A stretch of 48,271 bases of DNA from Prevotella sp. (GCA_017474515.1 JAFVHN010000070.1:1-48271); one strand, 5' to 3'. Counted from the stretch's first letter, positions 7,484 through 17,092 are shown. Numbers and translations: made by a program. The notes: generated from the sequence alone by a model not told the origin.

Positions 7484-10400
7484 ATGGAAAGAGAGTTGAC
7501 CCTTAGAAAAAACAAGATGGGCCGGCTGGTTTTTGAAAGCCTGCCCTCCGTGAATTATGCCATGATGCAAAATGGCGTGCAGGCCTGCCTGCGCTGCATT
7601 GTTGACAACCAGGACGCTGCCGACTGGCAGCAAGTGGTGGTGAGCGTCGGCGGGGAGATGGTGCGCCGATCGGAAGTACACCTCGACCTTGTGCCGCGCG
7701 GCACCATGGTGGAGGTGGACTCGCTGAAGGTGGAACCCGAGTTGGAACGCATCATTGGGCTCACCGAGGGCGTGAAGACCATTTTCACACTCCAACTTTC
7801 CGTGGGCGGAGAGGTGCAGGTGCAGGAAGACATTGACCTGGAACTGCTGCCCTTCGACCATTGGCCCGGGGCTTCCATCATGCCCCACCTGCTGGCCGCT
7901 TTCGTCACGCCCAACCATCCTGCCCTCTCCACGGTGGCCGTGGAAGCGTCGAAGTTTATGGAAAAATGGACGGGCAGCCCGTCGCTCGACGCTTACCAGA
8001 CGCAGGACCGCAACCGCGTGCGCTTCCAGGTGGCCGCCGTCTATGAGGCCTTGCGCTCGCAGGGCATTATCTACAGTGAGCCGCCTGCCAGTTTTGAGCG
8101 CAACGGGCAGCGCGTGAGGCTGTCGAACCGCGTGCTTACGGAGAAGATGGGCACCTGCATTGACACGACGCTGCTCTTCGCCTCGGTGCTCGAGAGCATC
8201 GGCATCAATCCCGTGGTGGTCATCCTCAGGGGGCACGCACTCGTGGGGGCATGGCTCACCGAGCAGTTCTATTCGCAAGATGTATGCGAAGACGGCACCT
8301 ACCTGCTCAAGCAGTCGGCCGACGGCATTCACAACATGGTGCTTGTGGAAACCACCAGCATCACCGACAACCATCCTGCAGACTTCGAACAGGCCGTGGA
8401 CAGCGCCGAGCAGTCCGTGCGCGACGAGAATGCCTTTGTATGCTTCATCGACATCCACCGCTGCCGCCTCGACGGCGTGAAGCCGCTGCCCCAGATCGTG
8501 GAGGGTACCGACGGCACATTGTCGTTGAAAAACGAAACCGACCCCCACGAACACGCCACCGAGAACATTCGCCAGTACGACCACTATGCCCTGCACCTCG
8601 ACGACAACGGTGCCGAGGTGACCAAGCAGACCATCTGGGAGCGCAAGCTGCTCGACTTCTCGCTTCGCAACAACCTCATCAACTGCAAGCTCGGAAGGAG
8701 GGTCATTCCTTTCGTCACCTTCGACATGGACAAGCTTGAGGACAACATGTTCGCCGGCGAGGACTATATCATTCAGCCCTATCCACAGAAAGCCCTGTCG
8801 CCCACCGAAAACGGCATCTTCGACAGCAAGTTGCAGGCCTCAGGGCTCAGGGACATGGTGGGCGAGGAAATCAGGAACAACCACCACCTGGTGTCGTATC
8901 TCACCGAGTCTGACCTGGCCGCTGCGCTGAAATTCGTGTACAGGGCCTCGCGCAACTCGCTGGAAGAAAACGGCGCCAATACGCTCTTCCTCGCCATGGG
9001 CCTGCTCAAATGGTATGAAAACGAAAAAAGCGTGGTGCCGCGCTTCGCCCCCATCCTGCTCATGCCCGTAGATATCATCAGGAAAAGCGGAAACAACTAT
9101 GTGATAAGGACGCGCGACGAAGACACCATCCTCAACATCACGCTGGTGGAGCTGCTCAAGCAGCAGTTCAAAATCAACCTCACTTCGCTCGATGTGCTGC
9201 CCGAAGACAAGCAGGGCGTGGACGTCAACCTCATCATGGCCACCGTGAGGGAAGCCGTGAAGAACATTGCCCGGTGGGACGTCATGGAAGAGTCGATGCT
9301 CGGACTGTTCTCGTTCAACAAGTTCGTCATGTGGAACGATATCCACAACAACGCCGACGAACTGAAGAAAAACGAGGTGGTGCAGAGCCTCATGGAAGGA
9401 CGCGTGAAACTGGCCTCGGCCGATGATGTGGTGGATGCCCGCGAGATTGACAAGAAGGCGCAGCCCAAGGACTTCGCCATTCCCGTGGACGTGGACTCCT
9501 CGCAGCTGGAGGCCGTCGTGGAAAGCGGACGAGGCAGGAGCTTCATCCTCTACGGCCCGCCGGGAACGGGCAAGAGCCAGACCATCACCAACATGATTGC
9601 CAACGCCCTCTACCAGGACAAGCGCGTGCTCTTCGTGGCCGAGAAAATGGCGGCCCTTGAAGTGGTGCAGAAAAGGCTGGCGAAAATCGGCCTCGACCCC
9701 TTCTGCCTGGAACTCCACTCCAACAAGGTCACCAAGTCGCATTTCCTCACGCAGATGCAGAAAGCTCTCAACGTGACGCGCATCAAAGAGCCCGAGGATT
9801 ACAAGGCCATGAGTGACAAACTCTATGCCCACCGCCAGCAGCTCATTGAATACATCGAGAAGCTGCACAAGAAGCAGCCATCGGGATTCTCGCTCTACGA
9901 CGTCATTTCGAGCTATCTCTCCATCGAGGGCGATGAAATCAGGCACCATCTGCCCAGCCCCGGAACCCTCAGCGCCGAAAAACTGGCCAAGTGGGTGGAG
10001 GACATCGAGGGCCTCGACACCGTGTTCCAAATTACCGGCCAGCCCGCCGACCATCCCTTGCGCGGCCTTCAGCCCAAGGGTTTCCAAGCGCAGACGGCAC
10101 AGCTCATCCGCCAGCACCTGGAGCAGTTCAAGAAAGACTTTGCCCAGGCACGGCAGAAAGCCGAGGCCATGCCCGTGGAAATAAGCATGGGTGACAAAGA
10201 CGTGGCGTGGGCCGAGGAACTCCACAAGGCCACACAGCAATTGCCGCCGCAGAACCGCGCCGATTTTGTGAAGCTCAGTGCCGATAGCGTGCAACAGGAG
10301 TGGCAGACGGTGAGCGACAAATGGTTCCTGCCGCGCTTCTTCGCCAAGCGCTCCTTTATGAAGAAAATGAAAATCTTCGACAGTGGCGCCTCTTTTGCCG

Positions 10401-13057
10401 CCGTGCCCGAGCTTATCGACACTCAGCGGCAGTTCAATAAAATTGTCAGCGACTATTGCATGCGCCATAATGCCGACCTTGCGGCCACCCAGGAGAAACT
10501 CGCCTCCGACGAGGGCATCGGCAAGATGGAACAACTGGCGCAGGCCATTGCCAAGGTGAGGCAGACCGAAGGCAAGCTCGCTGAGCACGCCACCTTCGAC
10601 CTGGCCCACGAAAGCCTGATGTCGGGCGGTGCCAACAAGCAGTCGCGCCTGGCCACCATCAACAGCCTGGCCGACCAGTGGATGGGTGCCCTCCACTTGA
10701 TAAAAGACTGGACGTTGTGGACCGACCGCAAGACGGCCCTCGAAAACGATGGCCTTAGGTGCCTCACCGACTATATTGAAACCGAGGACGTTACGCCCCA
10801 CCAGGCTGCCGAAGCGCTGAAGAAAGGCCTTTACCACCTTCTTACGACCGACATCGTGGAGAAAGACCCCGAGCTGGCACGCTTCAACGGCCTGCTCTTT
10901 GAACAACTTGTTGACAAATACAAAGAGGAAACCTATCTTTTCCAAGACCTTTCCAAGAAAGAGCTCTATTGCCACCTGGCCGCCCGCATACCGTCGCAGA
11001 CGATGGCCGCCACCGCCAATTCCGAAATGGGAATTCTGAAACGCAATATTGCCAACGGCGGCCGCGGCACCAGCATCCGCAAAATCATCGACCAGATTCC
11101 CACGCTCCTGCCAAGGCTCTGTCCCTGCATGCTCATGAGCCCCATTTCGGTGGCGCAGTACATCGACATGGGCGGCGAGAAGTTCGACCTCGTCATCTTC
11201 GACGAAGCATCGCAGATGCCCACCAGCGAGGCCATCGGCGCCATTGCCCGCGGTAAGGCCCTCATCTGCGTGGGCGACCCCAAGCAAATGCCGCCCACCA
11301 GCTTCTTCGCCACCCAGCAGGTGGACGAGGACGAGGTGGAGATAGACGACATGGAGAGCATCCTCGACGATTGCATCACGCTGTCGATGCCCGGACATTA
11401 CCTTTCGTGGCACTACCGCTCGAAGCACGAGTCGCTCATTGCCTTCTCAAATCTTCAATATTACGAAGGCAAGCTCCACACCTTCCCCTCGGTCGATGAC
11501 CGCACGCGCAAGGTGACGCTCGTACAAGTGGAAGGCACCTACGACAAGGGCCGCACGCGCTCCAACGCCGCCGAGGCACGCGCCATCGTCGATGAGGTGT
11601 TGCGCCGCCTGCAAGACCCCGAACTCTCGAAGCGAAGCATCGGCATCGTCAGTTTCAGCAAGGTGCAGCAGAACCTCATTGAGGACATTCTCATTGAGGA
11701 ACTGGCCAAGCATAGCGACCTCGAGCAGAAAGCCTATGGTTGCGAGGAGCCCATCTTCATAAAGAACCTGGAAAACGTGCAGGGCGACGAGCGCGACATC
11801 ATCCTCTTCTCCGTGGGCTATGGCCCCGACAAGCAGGGACATGTGAGCATGAACTTCGGTCCCCTCAACAACGAGGGCGGCGAGCGGCGCCTCAACGTGG
11901 CCGTCAGCCGCGCACGCTACGAGATGATGGTGTTTGCCACCCTGCGTGCCGAGCAAATCGACCTGAAGCGTACGCAGGCCAAGGGCGTGGAGGGCCTCAA
12001 GAAATTCCTCGAGTTTGCCGCCACCGGGCAGATTATCTCCGCCATGCCGGCCCAGACCGCTCAGCAGGCCATGGAAAAAGAGTCGCAAGAGCACGCCGAC
12101 CTGGTGAGCCTCGTGTCGGAAGAACTCATCAATAACGGCTACGACGTTCAGACCAACGTGGGCCGATCGCAATTCAAGATAGACATTGCCGTGGTGTCGC
12201 CCGACAATCCCGACGAATACATCCTCGGCATTCTCTGCGACGGCCGCAACTACTACGAAACGAAGACCACTCGCGACCGCGAAATCGTGCAACCCAACGT
12301 CCTCACGGGCCTCAAGTGGAACGTCATGCGCGTGTGGGCCGTTGATTGGTACGAGCGCCGCGAGGTGGTGATGGACCGCATCATGAAGCGCCTCGACGAC
12401 ATTCAGAACAACGTTCACCTTGAGCAGGCCCCCTCCGAGGCCGTCAAGGAGCGGGTGAGCCACGCCTTTGCCGTGCCTCAGGAAGAAGCGGTCCCCGCTC
12501 CCGCCAACGACCGCCAGCGCTCCTACCAGCGTGCAAAACTCGACACCACCAAGCTGAAGTTTGACGAGCGCAACCGTCAGCTCTACGACCGTGCCTCCGA
12601 GCGCGTCAGGCGTTTGCTTGCCGCCGAGCAGCCCATCACCAACCAGCTTATTTACAAGCGCATGGCCGAATATTTCGGCATTACCCGTGCCGGACAGCGC
12701 GTGCAAGCATACATCGACGGCATGTTGCGCGTCAATGGCTGGCGCGACCCCCTCAGCACCAGCGACACCGCCATCTGGTGGGCTTCCGAGGAAGCCGCCG
12801 ACGGCTTTAAAATCTATCGCACGGGCGGGGAGCGCGACGCCGCCGACATCCCCGTGGTGGAGGTCATCAATGCCGTTCACCACGCCATAGAGCAGAACAT
12901 CGCCCTGCCCCTCGACGACCTCAAGCGCACCGTGGCCACGCTGATGGGCTTCACGCGCCGCGGCGCAAAAATCGACGCCCTCACCGAGCAGGCCGTGGGC
13001 ATCATGCTGCGCCAGGGCACCATCGTCGATAACGGCGGACGACTTTCGTTCAAGTAA
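7484..13057 (+). CDS. DUF4011-type SF1 helicase with PD-(D/E)XK nuclease and DUF3320 domain; candidate defence protein
   Basis: A single 1857-residue cytoplasmic protein. Order of parts: an N-terminal beta-rich region; a transglutaminase/protease-like fold (residues ~180-260, MGTCIDTTLLFASVLE with C225 and GHALVGAW with H251); a DUF4011 segment (WERKLLDFSLRNNLINCK, ~380-560); a superfamily I helicase core with Walker A GPPGTGKSQT (K697), Walker B DEASQ (D1240, E1241), GDPKQMPPT, and motif VI NVAVSRAR (R1476, R1478); a Vsr/MTES_1575-like PD-(D/E)XK nuclease (FKIDIAVV with D1567, ILCDG with D1586); and a C-terminal DUF3320 domain (~1690-1855). This domain order is one I recall being reported as a stand-alone anti-phage system; that was not checked here. 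All helicase and nuclease motifs look intact. Own promoter upstream, strong terminator downstream. Confidence 0.85.
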   Translation: MERELTLRKNKMGRLVFESLPSVNYAMMQNGVQACLRCIVDNQDAADWQQVVVSVGGEMVRRSEVHLDLVPRGTMVEVDSLKVEPELERIIGLTEGVKTIFTLQLSVGGEVQVQEDIDLELLPFDHWPGASIMPHLLAAFVTPNHPALSTVAVEASKFMEKWTGSPSLDAYQTQDRNRVRFQVAAVYEALRSQGIIYSEPPASFERNGQRVRLSNRVLTEKMGTCIDTTLLFASVLESIGINPVVVILRGHALVGAWLTEQFYSQDVCEDGTYLLKQSADGIHNMVLVETTSITDNHPADFEQAVDSAEQSVRDENAFVCFIDIHRCRLDGVKPLPQIVEGTDGTLSLKNETDPHEHATENIRQYDHYALHLDDNGAEVTKQTIWERKLLDFSLRNNLINCKLGRRVIPFVTFDMDKLEDNMFAGEDYIIQPYPQKALSPTENGIFDSKLQASGLRDMVGEEIRNNHHLVSYLTESDLAAALKFVYRASRNSLEENGANTLFLAMGLLKWYENEKSVVPRFAPILLMPVDIIRKSGNNYVIRTRDEDTILNITLVELLKQQFKINLTSLDVLPEDKQGVDVNLIMATVREAVKNIARWDVMEESMLGLFSFNKFVMWNDIHNNADELKKNEVVQSLMEGRVKLASADDVVDAREIDKKAQPKDFAIPVDVDSSQLEAVVESGRGRSFILYGPPGTGKSQTITNMIANALYQDKRVLFVAEKMAALEVVQKRLAKIGLDPFCLELHSNKVTKSHFLTQMQKALNVTRIKEPEDYKAMSDKLYAHRQQLIEYIEKLHKKQPSGFSLYDVISSYLSIEGDEIRHHLPSPGTLSAEKLAKWVEDIEGLDTVFQITGQPADHPLRGLQPKGFQAQTAQLIRQHLEQFKKDFAQARQKAEAMPVEISMGDKDVAWAEELHKATQQLPPQNRADFVKLSADSVQQEWQTVSDKWFLPRFFAKRSFMKKMKIFDSGASFAAVPELIDTQRQFNKIVSDYCMRHNADLAATQEKLASDEGIGKMEQLAQAIAKVRQTEGKLAEHATFDLAHESLMSGGANKQSRLATINSLADQWMGALHLIKDWTLWTDRKTALENDGLRCLTDYIETEDVTPHQAAEALKKGLYHLLTTDIVEKDPELARFNGLLFEQLVDKYKEETYLFQDLSKKELYCHLAARIPSQTMAATANSEMGILKRNIANGGRGTSIRKIIDQIPTLLPRLCPCMLMSPISVAQYIDMGGEKFDLVIFDEASQMPTSEAIGAIARGKALICVGDPKQMPPTSFFATQQVDEDEVEIDDMESILDDCITLSMPGHYLSWHYRSKHESLIAFSNLQYYEGKLHTFPSVDDRTRKVTLVQVEGTYDKGRTRSNAAEARAIVDEVLRRLQDPELSKRSIGIVSFSKVQQNLIEDILIEELAKHSDLEQKAYGCEEPIFIKNLENVQGDERDIILFSVGYGPDKQGHVSMNFGPLNNEGGERRLNVAVSRARYEMMVFATLRAEQIDLKRTQAKGVEGLKKFLEFAATGQIISAMPAQTAQQAMEKESQEHADLVSLVSEELINNGYDVQTNVGRSQFKIDIAVVSPDNPDEYILGILCDGRNYYETKTTRDREIVQPNVLTGLKWNVMRVWAVDWYERREVVMDRIMKRLDDIQNNVHLEQAPSEAVKERVSHAFAVPQEEAVPAPANDRQRSYQRAKLDTTKLKFDERNRQLYDRASERVRRLLAAEQPITNQLIYKRMAEYFGITRAGQRVQAYIDGMLRVNGWRDPLSTSDTAIWWASEEAADGFKIYRTGGERDAADIPVVEVINAVHHAIEQNIALPLDDLKRTVATLMGFTRRGAKIDALTEQAVGIMLRQGTIVDNGGRLSFK

Positions 13058-13071
13058 GACCAACGACCGTT

Positions 13072-13087
13072 GGCGGCCATGGCCGCC
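13072..13087. repeat. Perfect 16 bp palindrome just after the helicase stop
   Basis: GGCGGCCATGGCCGCC lies 15 bases beyond the stop codon and 13 bases before the terminator stem. Role unknown. Confidence 0.5.
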
Positions 13088-13099
13088 GGTCACCATGAA

Positions 13100-13147
13100 A
13101 GTGCCGGGAAACCTTCCACGCCGAGGGTTTCCCGGCACTGTTTGTTA
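13100..13147 (+). terminator. Intrinsic terminator of the helicase-nuclease gene
   Basis: GTGCCGGGAAACC (13101-13113) pairs perfectly with GGTTTCCCGGCAC (13126-13138), plus one flanking A-T pair, around a 12-base loop. TTTGTT follows. It isolates the helicase gene from the M16 protease gene. Confidence 0.85.
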
Positions 13148-13277
13148 TATATCTTCAAATCGGGAGCTCGGACAAAAGCTCCCTTTTTCGTCAGGACTCC
13201 CGAACTCCAAAAAACAAATCCGCCCCGCCTTTTTAATACCGAGAAATGATGATTTTTAAGGCCGGGGGCGCGAAATC

Positions 13278-13310
13278 TTGCAGACATTCACCGGCCGTTT
13301 CGTAACTTTG
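13278..13310 (+). promoter_or_regulatory. Promoter of the M16 protease gene (TTG - 22 bp - TAACTTTG)
   Basis: TTG at 13278-13280 and TAACTTTG at 13303-13310, spaced as in Bacteroidetes promoters. The inferred start of transcription lies about 25 bases ahead of the ATG. Confidence 0.7.
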
Positions 13311-13341
13311 CACCGTATAATCATCAAAACACTATAAGAAC

Positions 13342-16164
13342 ATGAAGAAAACATTGACCCTGTTTTTCGCCGCCCTTTGCGCCCTTCCGTTATTGGCGCA
13401 AGGCGTAACGAAGCCGCTGCCCCAGGACCCTTCCATCAGGAAAGGGCAGCTGAAGAACGGCCTTACCTACTACATCCGCCACAACGCGCAGACGCCCGGC
13501 GTGGCCGAGTTCTACATTGCCCAGCGCGTGGGAAGCATCCTTGAGGAGCCGCGGCAGCGCGGCCTGGCCCATTTCCTGGAGCACATGGCCTTCAACGGCA
13601 CCAAGCATTTCCCCGGTGCCGAGGGAAAGGCGGGATTGCGGGAGTGGTGCGAGAGTGTGGGCATCAAGTTCGGCACCAACCTCAATGCCTATACCAGCGT
13701 TGACCAGACCGTCTATAACATTTCGGCGGCACCCGTCACCAAGGCCGGCGTGGCCGACACCTGCCTGCTCATCCTCCACGACTGGAGCCACTACCTGTTG
13801 CTCAAGGACGAGGAAATAGACAAAGAGCGCGGAGTCATCCACGAAGAATGGCGCACCCGGCGGGCGGGAATGGCCGTGCAGCGACTCATGGAAGAGGCCA
13901 CACCCGTCATCTATAAGGGCACCAAATACGAGGACTGCCTGCCCATAGGCTCCATGGACGTGGTTGACAATTTCACCTACGACGCCTTGCGCGACTATTA
14001 CAACAAATGGTACCGCCCCGACCTGCAGGCCATCATCGTGGTGGGCGACATCGACGTTGACCAGATGGAGCAGAAAATCCGCCAGCTATTTTCCCCCATT
14101 CCCATGCCCCGCAACGCCGCCCGCCGCGAGTATTTCCCCGTTTCCGACAACCAGCACCTCATCGTCTTTGCCCGTGCCGACAAGGAGCAGCCCACCTGCA
14201 ATTTCACCCTCTACATGAAGCGCGACGCCACGCCGCGCCAGGAGCGCAACCGCGAGCAATATTACCGCGACGCCTATGTGGGCTCGCTTGTCAAGGCCAT
14301 GCTCACCGACCGCCTGCACGACCTTGCCCAGTTGCCCGACCCGCCCTTCATGTCGGCCTCCGTGCGCGACGGCTCCTTCTTCGTGAGCAACACCAAGGAC
14401 GCTTTTTCCGTGGTTTCCACGTTGAAAATCGACAACGTCAGGCGAGGCATACTGGCCGCCATCGGCGAGTGTGAACGTGCCCGCCAGCACGGTTTCACCC
14501 AGGCCGAGCTCGACCGCGCCAAGGCCGAGGAGCTGCGCATTGCCGAGAACAAATATGCCAACCGCGACAAGTCGCGCAACCGCCACTTTGTCAACGTGTG
14601 CCTGAACAATTTTCTTGAAAACGAGCCTATGCTTTCCGAGAACGACGAGCTGAGGCTGGTGAAGCAGCTGGGCCAGGCCGTCACCCTCGACGAGGTGAAC
14701 CGCGCCACCCGCGAAATCATTACCGACCGCAACCAGGTGGTCACCTTCTACACCCCCGCAAAAAACGGCTTCATCCTGCCTTCCGACCAGGAAATAGAAA
14801 GCCTCGTCTATACGGCCCAGCAACAGCAATATGAGCCTTACACCGAAAAGCCCGTGCCCACGCAACTCCTTTCGCAACTGCCCGCCAAGGGTTCGGTGGT
14901 GGCCGACGAGGCTTCTACCAACGGCTACCGCCATTTCACGCTGAGCAACGGCATGCAGGTCTATGCCCGCACCACCGACTATGAGGCCGACCGCATCACC
15001 ATGCGCATGTTTTCACTTGGAGGGCAGAGCCTCTATCCCGACAAGGACGATGCCAGCATGTCGTATATCGCCAGCGTGGTAACGGCCAGCGGTGTGGGCG
15101 ACTTCACCGGCACCGAGCTCGACAAGGCCCTGGCCGGCAAGACCGTCCGCGTGCAGCCCTTCGTGGGAACCGAAACCGAGGGCATACAGGGCAGTTGCAA
15201 CGCCCGCGACCTGGAAACCATGTTCCAGCTCACCCACCTCTATTTCACCGCCCCGCGCCGTTCCGACGACGTGTTCCAGGGGCTGATGGCCAAGCAATCC
15301 TCGTTCCTCACCAACCGCGATGCCAATCCCAAAGTGACGTTCAGCGACTCCTTGGTGAGCATCCTCTATGCCAACCACCCGCGCATGTTGCCAATGAAGA
15401 AGGAGCGCCTCAAGGACGTCAGCCTCGACCGCATCATGCAAATCTACCGCGAGCGCTTTGCCAATGCCGGCGACTTCTACATGATTCTGACCGGAGCCGT
15501 GGACATGGAAACGCTGAAGCCGTTGCTCGAAAAGTACATGGCATCGCTGCCCGACCAGGGGGTGCGCGAGCAGACCATTGACCGGAAAACCGACATCAGG
15601 CCCGTGGACGAGGTCCACATCTTCCGCCGCCAGCAGACCACGCCGTCGGCCTTCACCAACATCTTCTACACCGCGCCCATTGCCTGCACTGCCGAAAACG
15701 ACTTGAAACTGAGCGTGTTGTGCCAGCTTATGCGAATGGTTTACACCGAAAAGGTGCGCGAGGAAAAGGGCGGTACCTACGGAGTGAGCGTGGAAGGCTC
15801 GCTCACCAAGTTCCCCAACGACGAGGCGCTCATGAAGATTGAGTTCCGCACCGACCCCGACAAGTACGAGGAGCTCATCCCCATCATCTACGACCAGCTG
15901 GAGCTGATGGCCAAGAACGGGCCGTCGGCCGAGAACCTGGCCAAGGTGAAAGAGTATGAGCAGAAAGCCTACGGGCAGAACATCGTGACCAACGGCTATT
16001 GGGACTATGTGAAATACCACGAGCTGCGCGAGGGCATTGACTTCGACCACAACTACCGTCAGCTGGTGGACGGCCTCACCGTGGAAGCCATCCGCGACTT
16101 CTGCGCCCAGCTGTTGCAACCGCGCCACCGCATACAGGTCACCATGTTGCCCGAAAAGGAATAA
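13342..16164 (+). CDS. Exported M16 family zinc metalloprotease (PqqL-like, two-lobed)
   Basis: A 940-residue peptidase with a signal peptide (MKKTLTLFFAALCALPLLAQ). The inverted zinc motif HxxEH is present as H77-F-L-E80-H81, with the third ligand in VIHEEW (E168 or E169). That makes the N-terminal half catalytic. The C-terminal half (from about residue 530, YRHFTLSNGMQVYARTTDYE) is the inactive M16_C-type partner lobe, with the usual EEKGGTYGVSV motif near residue 815. Length is typical for single-chain PqqL-like enzymes in Bacteroidetes, which degrade peptides in the periplasm. It has its own promoter. After the stop a composite repeat begins within about 20 bases. Confidence 0.92.
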   Translation: MKKTLTLFFAALCALPLLAQGVTKPLPQDPSIRKGQLKNGLTYYIRHNAQTPGVAEFYIAQRVGSILEEPRQRGLAHFLEHMAFNGTKHFPGAEGKAGLREWCESVGIKFGTNLNAYTSVDQTVYNISAAPVTKAGVADTCLLILHDWSHYLLLKDEEIDKERGVIHEEWRTRRAGMAVQRLMEEATPVIYKGTKYEDCLPIGSMDVVDNFTYDALRDYYNKWYRPDLQAIIVVGDIDVDQMEQKIRQLFSPIPMPRNAARREYFPVSDNQHLIVFARADKEQPTCNFTLYMKRDATPRQERNREQYYRDAYVGSLVKAMLTDRLHDLAQLPDPPFMSASVRDGSFFVSNTKDAFSVVSTLKIDNVRRGILAAIGECERARQHGFTQAELDRAKAEELRIAENKYANRDKSRNRHFVNVCLNNFLENEPMLSENDELRLVKQLGQAVTLDEVNRATREIITDRNQVVTFYTPAKNGFILPSDQEIESLVYTAQQQQYEPYTEKPVPTQLLSQLPAKGSVVADEASTNGYRHFTLSNGMQVYARTTDYEADRITMRMFSLGGQSLYPDKDDASMSYIASVVTASGVGDFTGTELDKALAGKTVRVQPFVGTETEGIQGSCNARDLETMFQLTHLYFTAPRRSDDVFQGLMAKQSSFLTNRDANPKVTFSDSLVSILYANHPRMLPMKKERLKDVSLDRIMQIYRERFANAGDFYMILTGAVDMETLKPLLEKYMASLPDQGVREQTIDRKTDIRPVDEVHIFRRQQTTPSAFTNIFYTAPIACTAENDLKLSVLCQLMRMVYTEKVREEKGGTYGVSVEGSLTKFPNDEALMKIEFRTDPDKYEELIPIIYDQLELMAKNGPSAENLAKVKEYEQKAYGQNIVTNGYWDYVKYHELREGIDFDHNYRQLVDGLTVEAIRDFCAQLLQPRHRIQVTMLPEKE

Positions 16165-16183
16165 CATCGACCTGGCCTACGCA

Positions 16184-16268
16184 ATAGGAGCCGACGCTTC
16201 CAAGCGTCGGAGTAACTTTTTTCCGTTGAGATTAGTTACTCCGACGCTCGGAGGCGTCGGCTCCTACA
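16184..16268. repeat. Double-hairpin (BIME-like) GC-rich repeat
   Basis: TAGGAGCCGACGCTTCCAAG continues to GCGTCGGAGTAAC; after ~17 bases the near-exact reverse complement follows, GTTACTCCGACGCTCGGAGG to CGTCGGCTCCTA. It can fold as two small hairpins or as one hairpin with 32-base arms and only a few mismatches. Confidence 0.87.
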
Positions 16269-16478
16269 GTGTCTGCTCCTACTGATTCGGCACCCGTTCA
16301 GGCGAATTTCCCCCGTTCAGCTGAATTATAAATTCGGCAAACAAAAATGCGCGTAGGGACATACTTTATGTATGTCCGCCCGCCTCGCATTATCAAGTGT
16401 TTTCGGACATACATAAAGCATGTCCCTACGGAAAACCACGAATAGAAAATACGCCAGAACAAGGAGCGAAATATATTT

Positions 16479-16580
16479 ACTCCGACGCAATAGGAGCCGA
16501 CGCTTCCAAGCGTCGGAGCAACTTTTTTCCGTCGAGATTAGTTACTCCGACGCTCGGAGGCGTCGGCTCCTACAGTGTTG
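16479..16580. repeat. Double-hairpin (BIME-like) GC-rich repeat, second copy
   Basis: Nearly the same ~85 bp unit as at 16184, again with TTTTTTCCGT and GAGATTAGTTACT between the arms and CTACAGTGT after it, preceded here by an extra TACTCCGACGCAA. Confidence 0.87.
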
Positions 16581-16630
16581 GCCGACTTTATCATTTGTCA
16601 TTTAGCGAAGCGCAAGCGCAAGCGCCTCCC

Positions 16631-16842
16631 TTTTGTCAAGATTTTTCAACGTTTTTTATGCCCATAAAAAAGTTTGACCGCAAATTTCGGGGAGAGATCT
16701 TGAAGATCGAGGAGAGAAATCTTGAAGATTTCCCCCCGAAATTTGCGGTCAAACTTCAACTGATTTTAAACCTTCTGATTATCAATACGTTACAAAAACA
16801 GCCCAAAATCTGCTGTTTTGTCAAATATTTTTACCAATTTTA
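16631..16842 (+). repeat. Palindromic ~210 bp element, copy 2 (plus orientation)
   Basis: Starts TTTTGTCAAGATTTTTCAAC and ends TTTTGTCAAATATTTTTACC. The core arms are GTTTGACCGCAAATTTCGGG and CCCGAAATTTGCGGTCAAAC. The two internal words here are ATCTTGAAGAT and AATCTTGAAGATT, unlike copy 1. GATTATCAATACGTTACAAA lies to the right of the core. Confidence 0.9.
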
Positions 16843-16871
16843 ACCTATGTCCTTACCCGCCTGTTCCAAAG

Positions 16872-17030
16872 GGACCGACGCGTTAGTGACCGACGCGTTA
16901 GGAGCCGACGCTTCCAAGCGTCGGAGTAACTTTTCTTGTTCGGAGAAATATAGTTACTCCGACGCTCGGAGGCGTCGGCTCCTATAGCGTCGGCTTCTTT
17001 GACATCGGCTCCTTTGACATCGGCTCTTGT
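16872..17030. repeat. GC-rich double hairpin with degenerating satellites
   Basis: GGACCGACGCGTTAGTGACC and GACGCGTTAGGAGCCGACGC lead into a third BIME-like unit (to about 16984). After it GGCTCCTATAGCGTCGGCTTC and twice TTTGACATCGGCTC follow, which look like decayed copies of the GGAGCCGA word. Confidence 0.8.
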
Positions 17031-17092
17031 ATCTTCGGTCCCCGAACTCTTTCATCATGTGAAAGCTGAATTAACCGATTTTTTCAAAAACA

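Larger units (their letters stand above)
16165..17090. other. 0.9 kb intergenic repeat cluster, inverted relative to 2443-3370
   Basis: No gene is supported. The order, read backwards, is that of the first cluster: GC-rich hairpins, the GGACATAC/GTATGTCC hairpin pair (16335-16435), GC-rich hairpins again, the CATTTAGCGAAGCGC linker (about 16588-16612), and the ~210 bp palindromic element. A third pair of GC-rich hairpins is added on the right. Confidence 0.8.

Noticed and set aside
8840-13138. Very long minus-strand open frames (about 860 and 560 codons) opposite the helicase-nuclease gene
   Set aside because: They are the antisense shadow of a GC-rich coding sequence: His/Val/Gly-rich, no recognisable domain, and no promoter. 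The plus-strand frame has an unbroken set of family motifs.
16397-16843. Small gene across the second repeat cluster
   Set aside because: The frame runs through GC hairpins and the ~210 bp palindromic element, which have different frames and no protein conservation in other copies.
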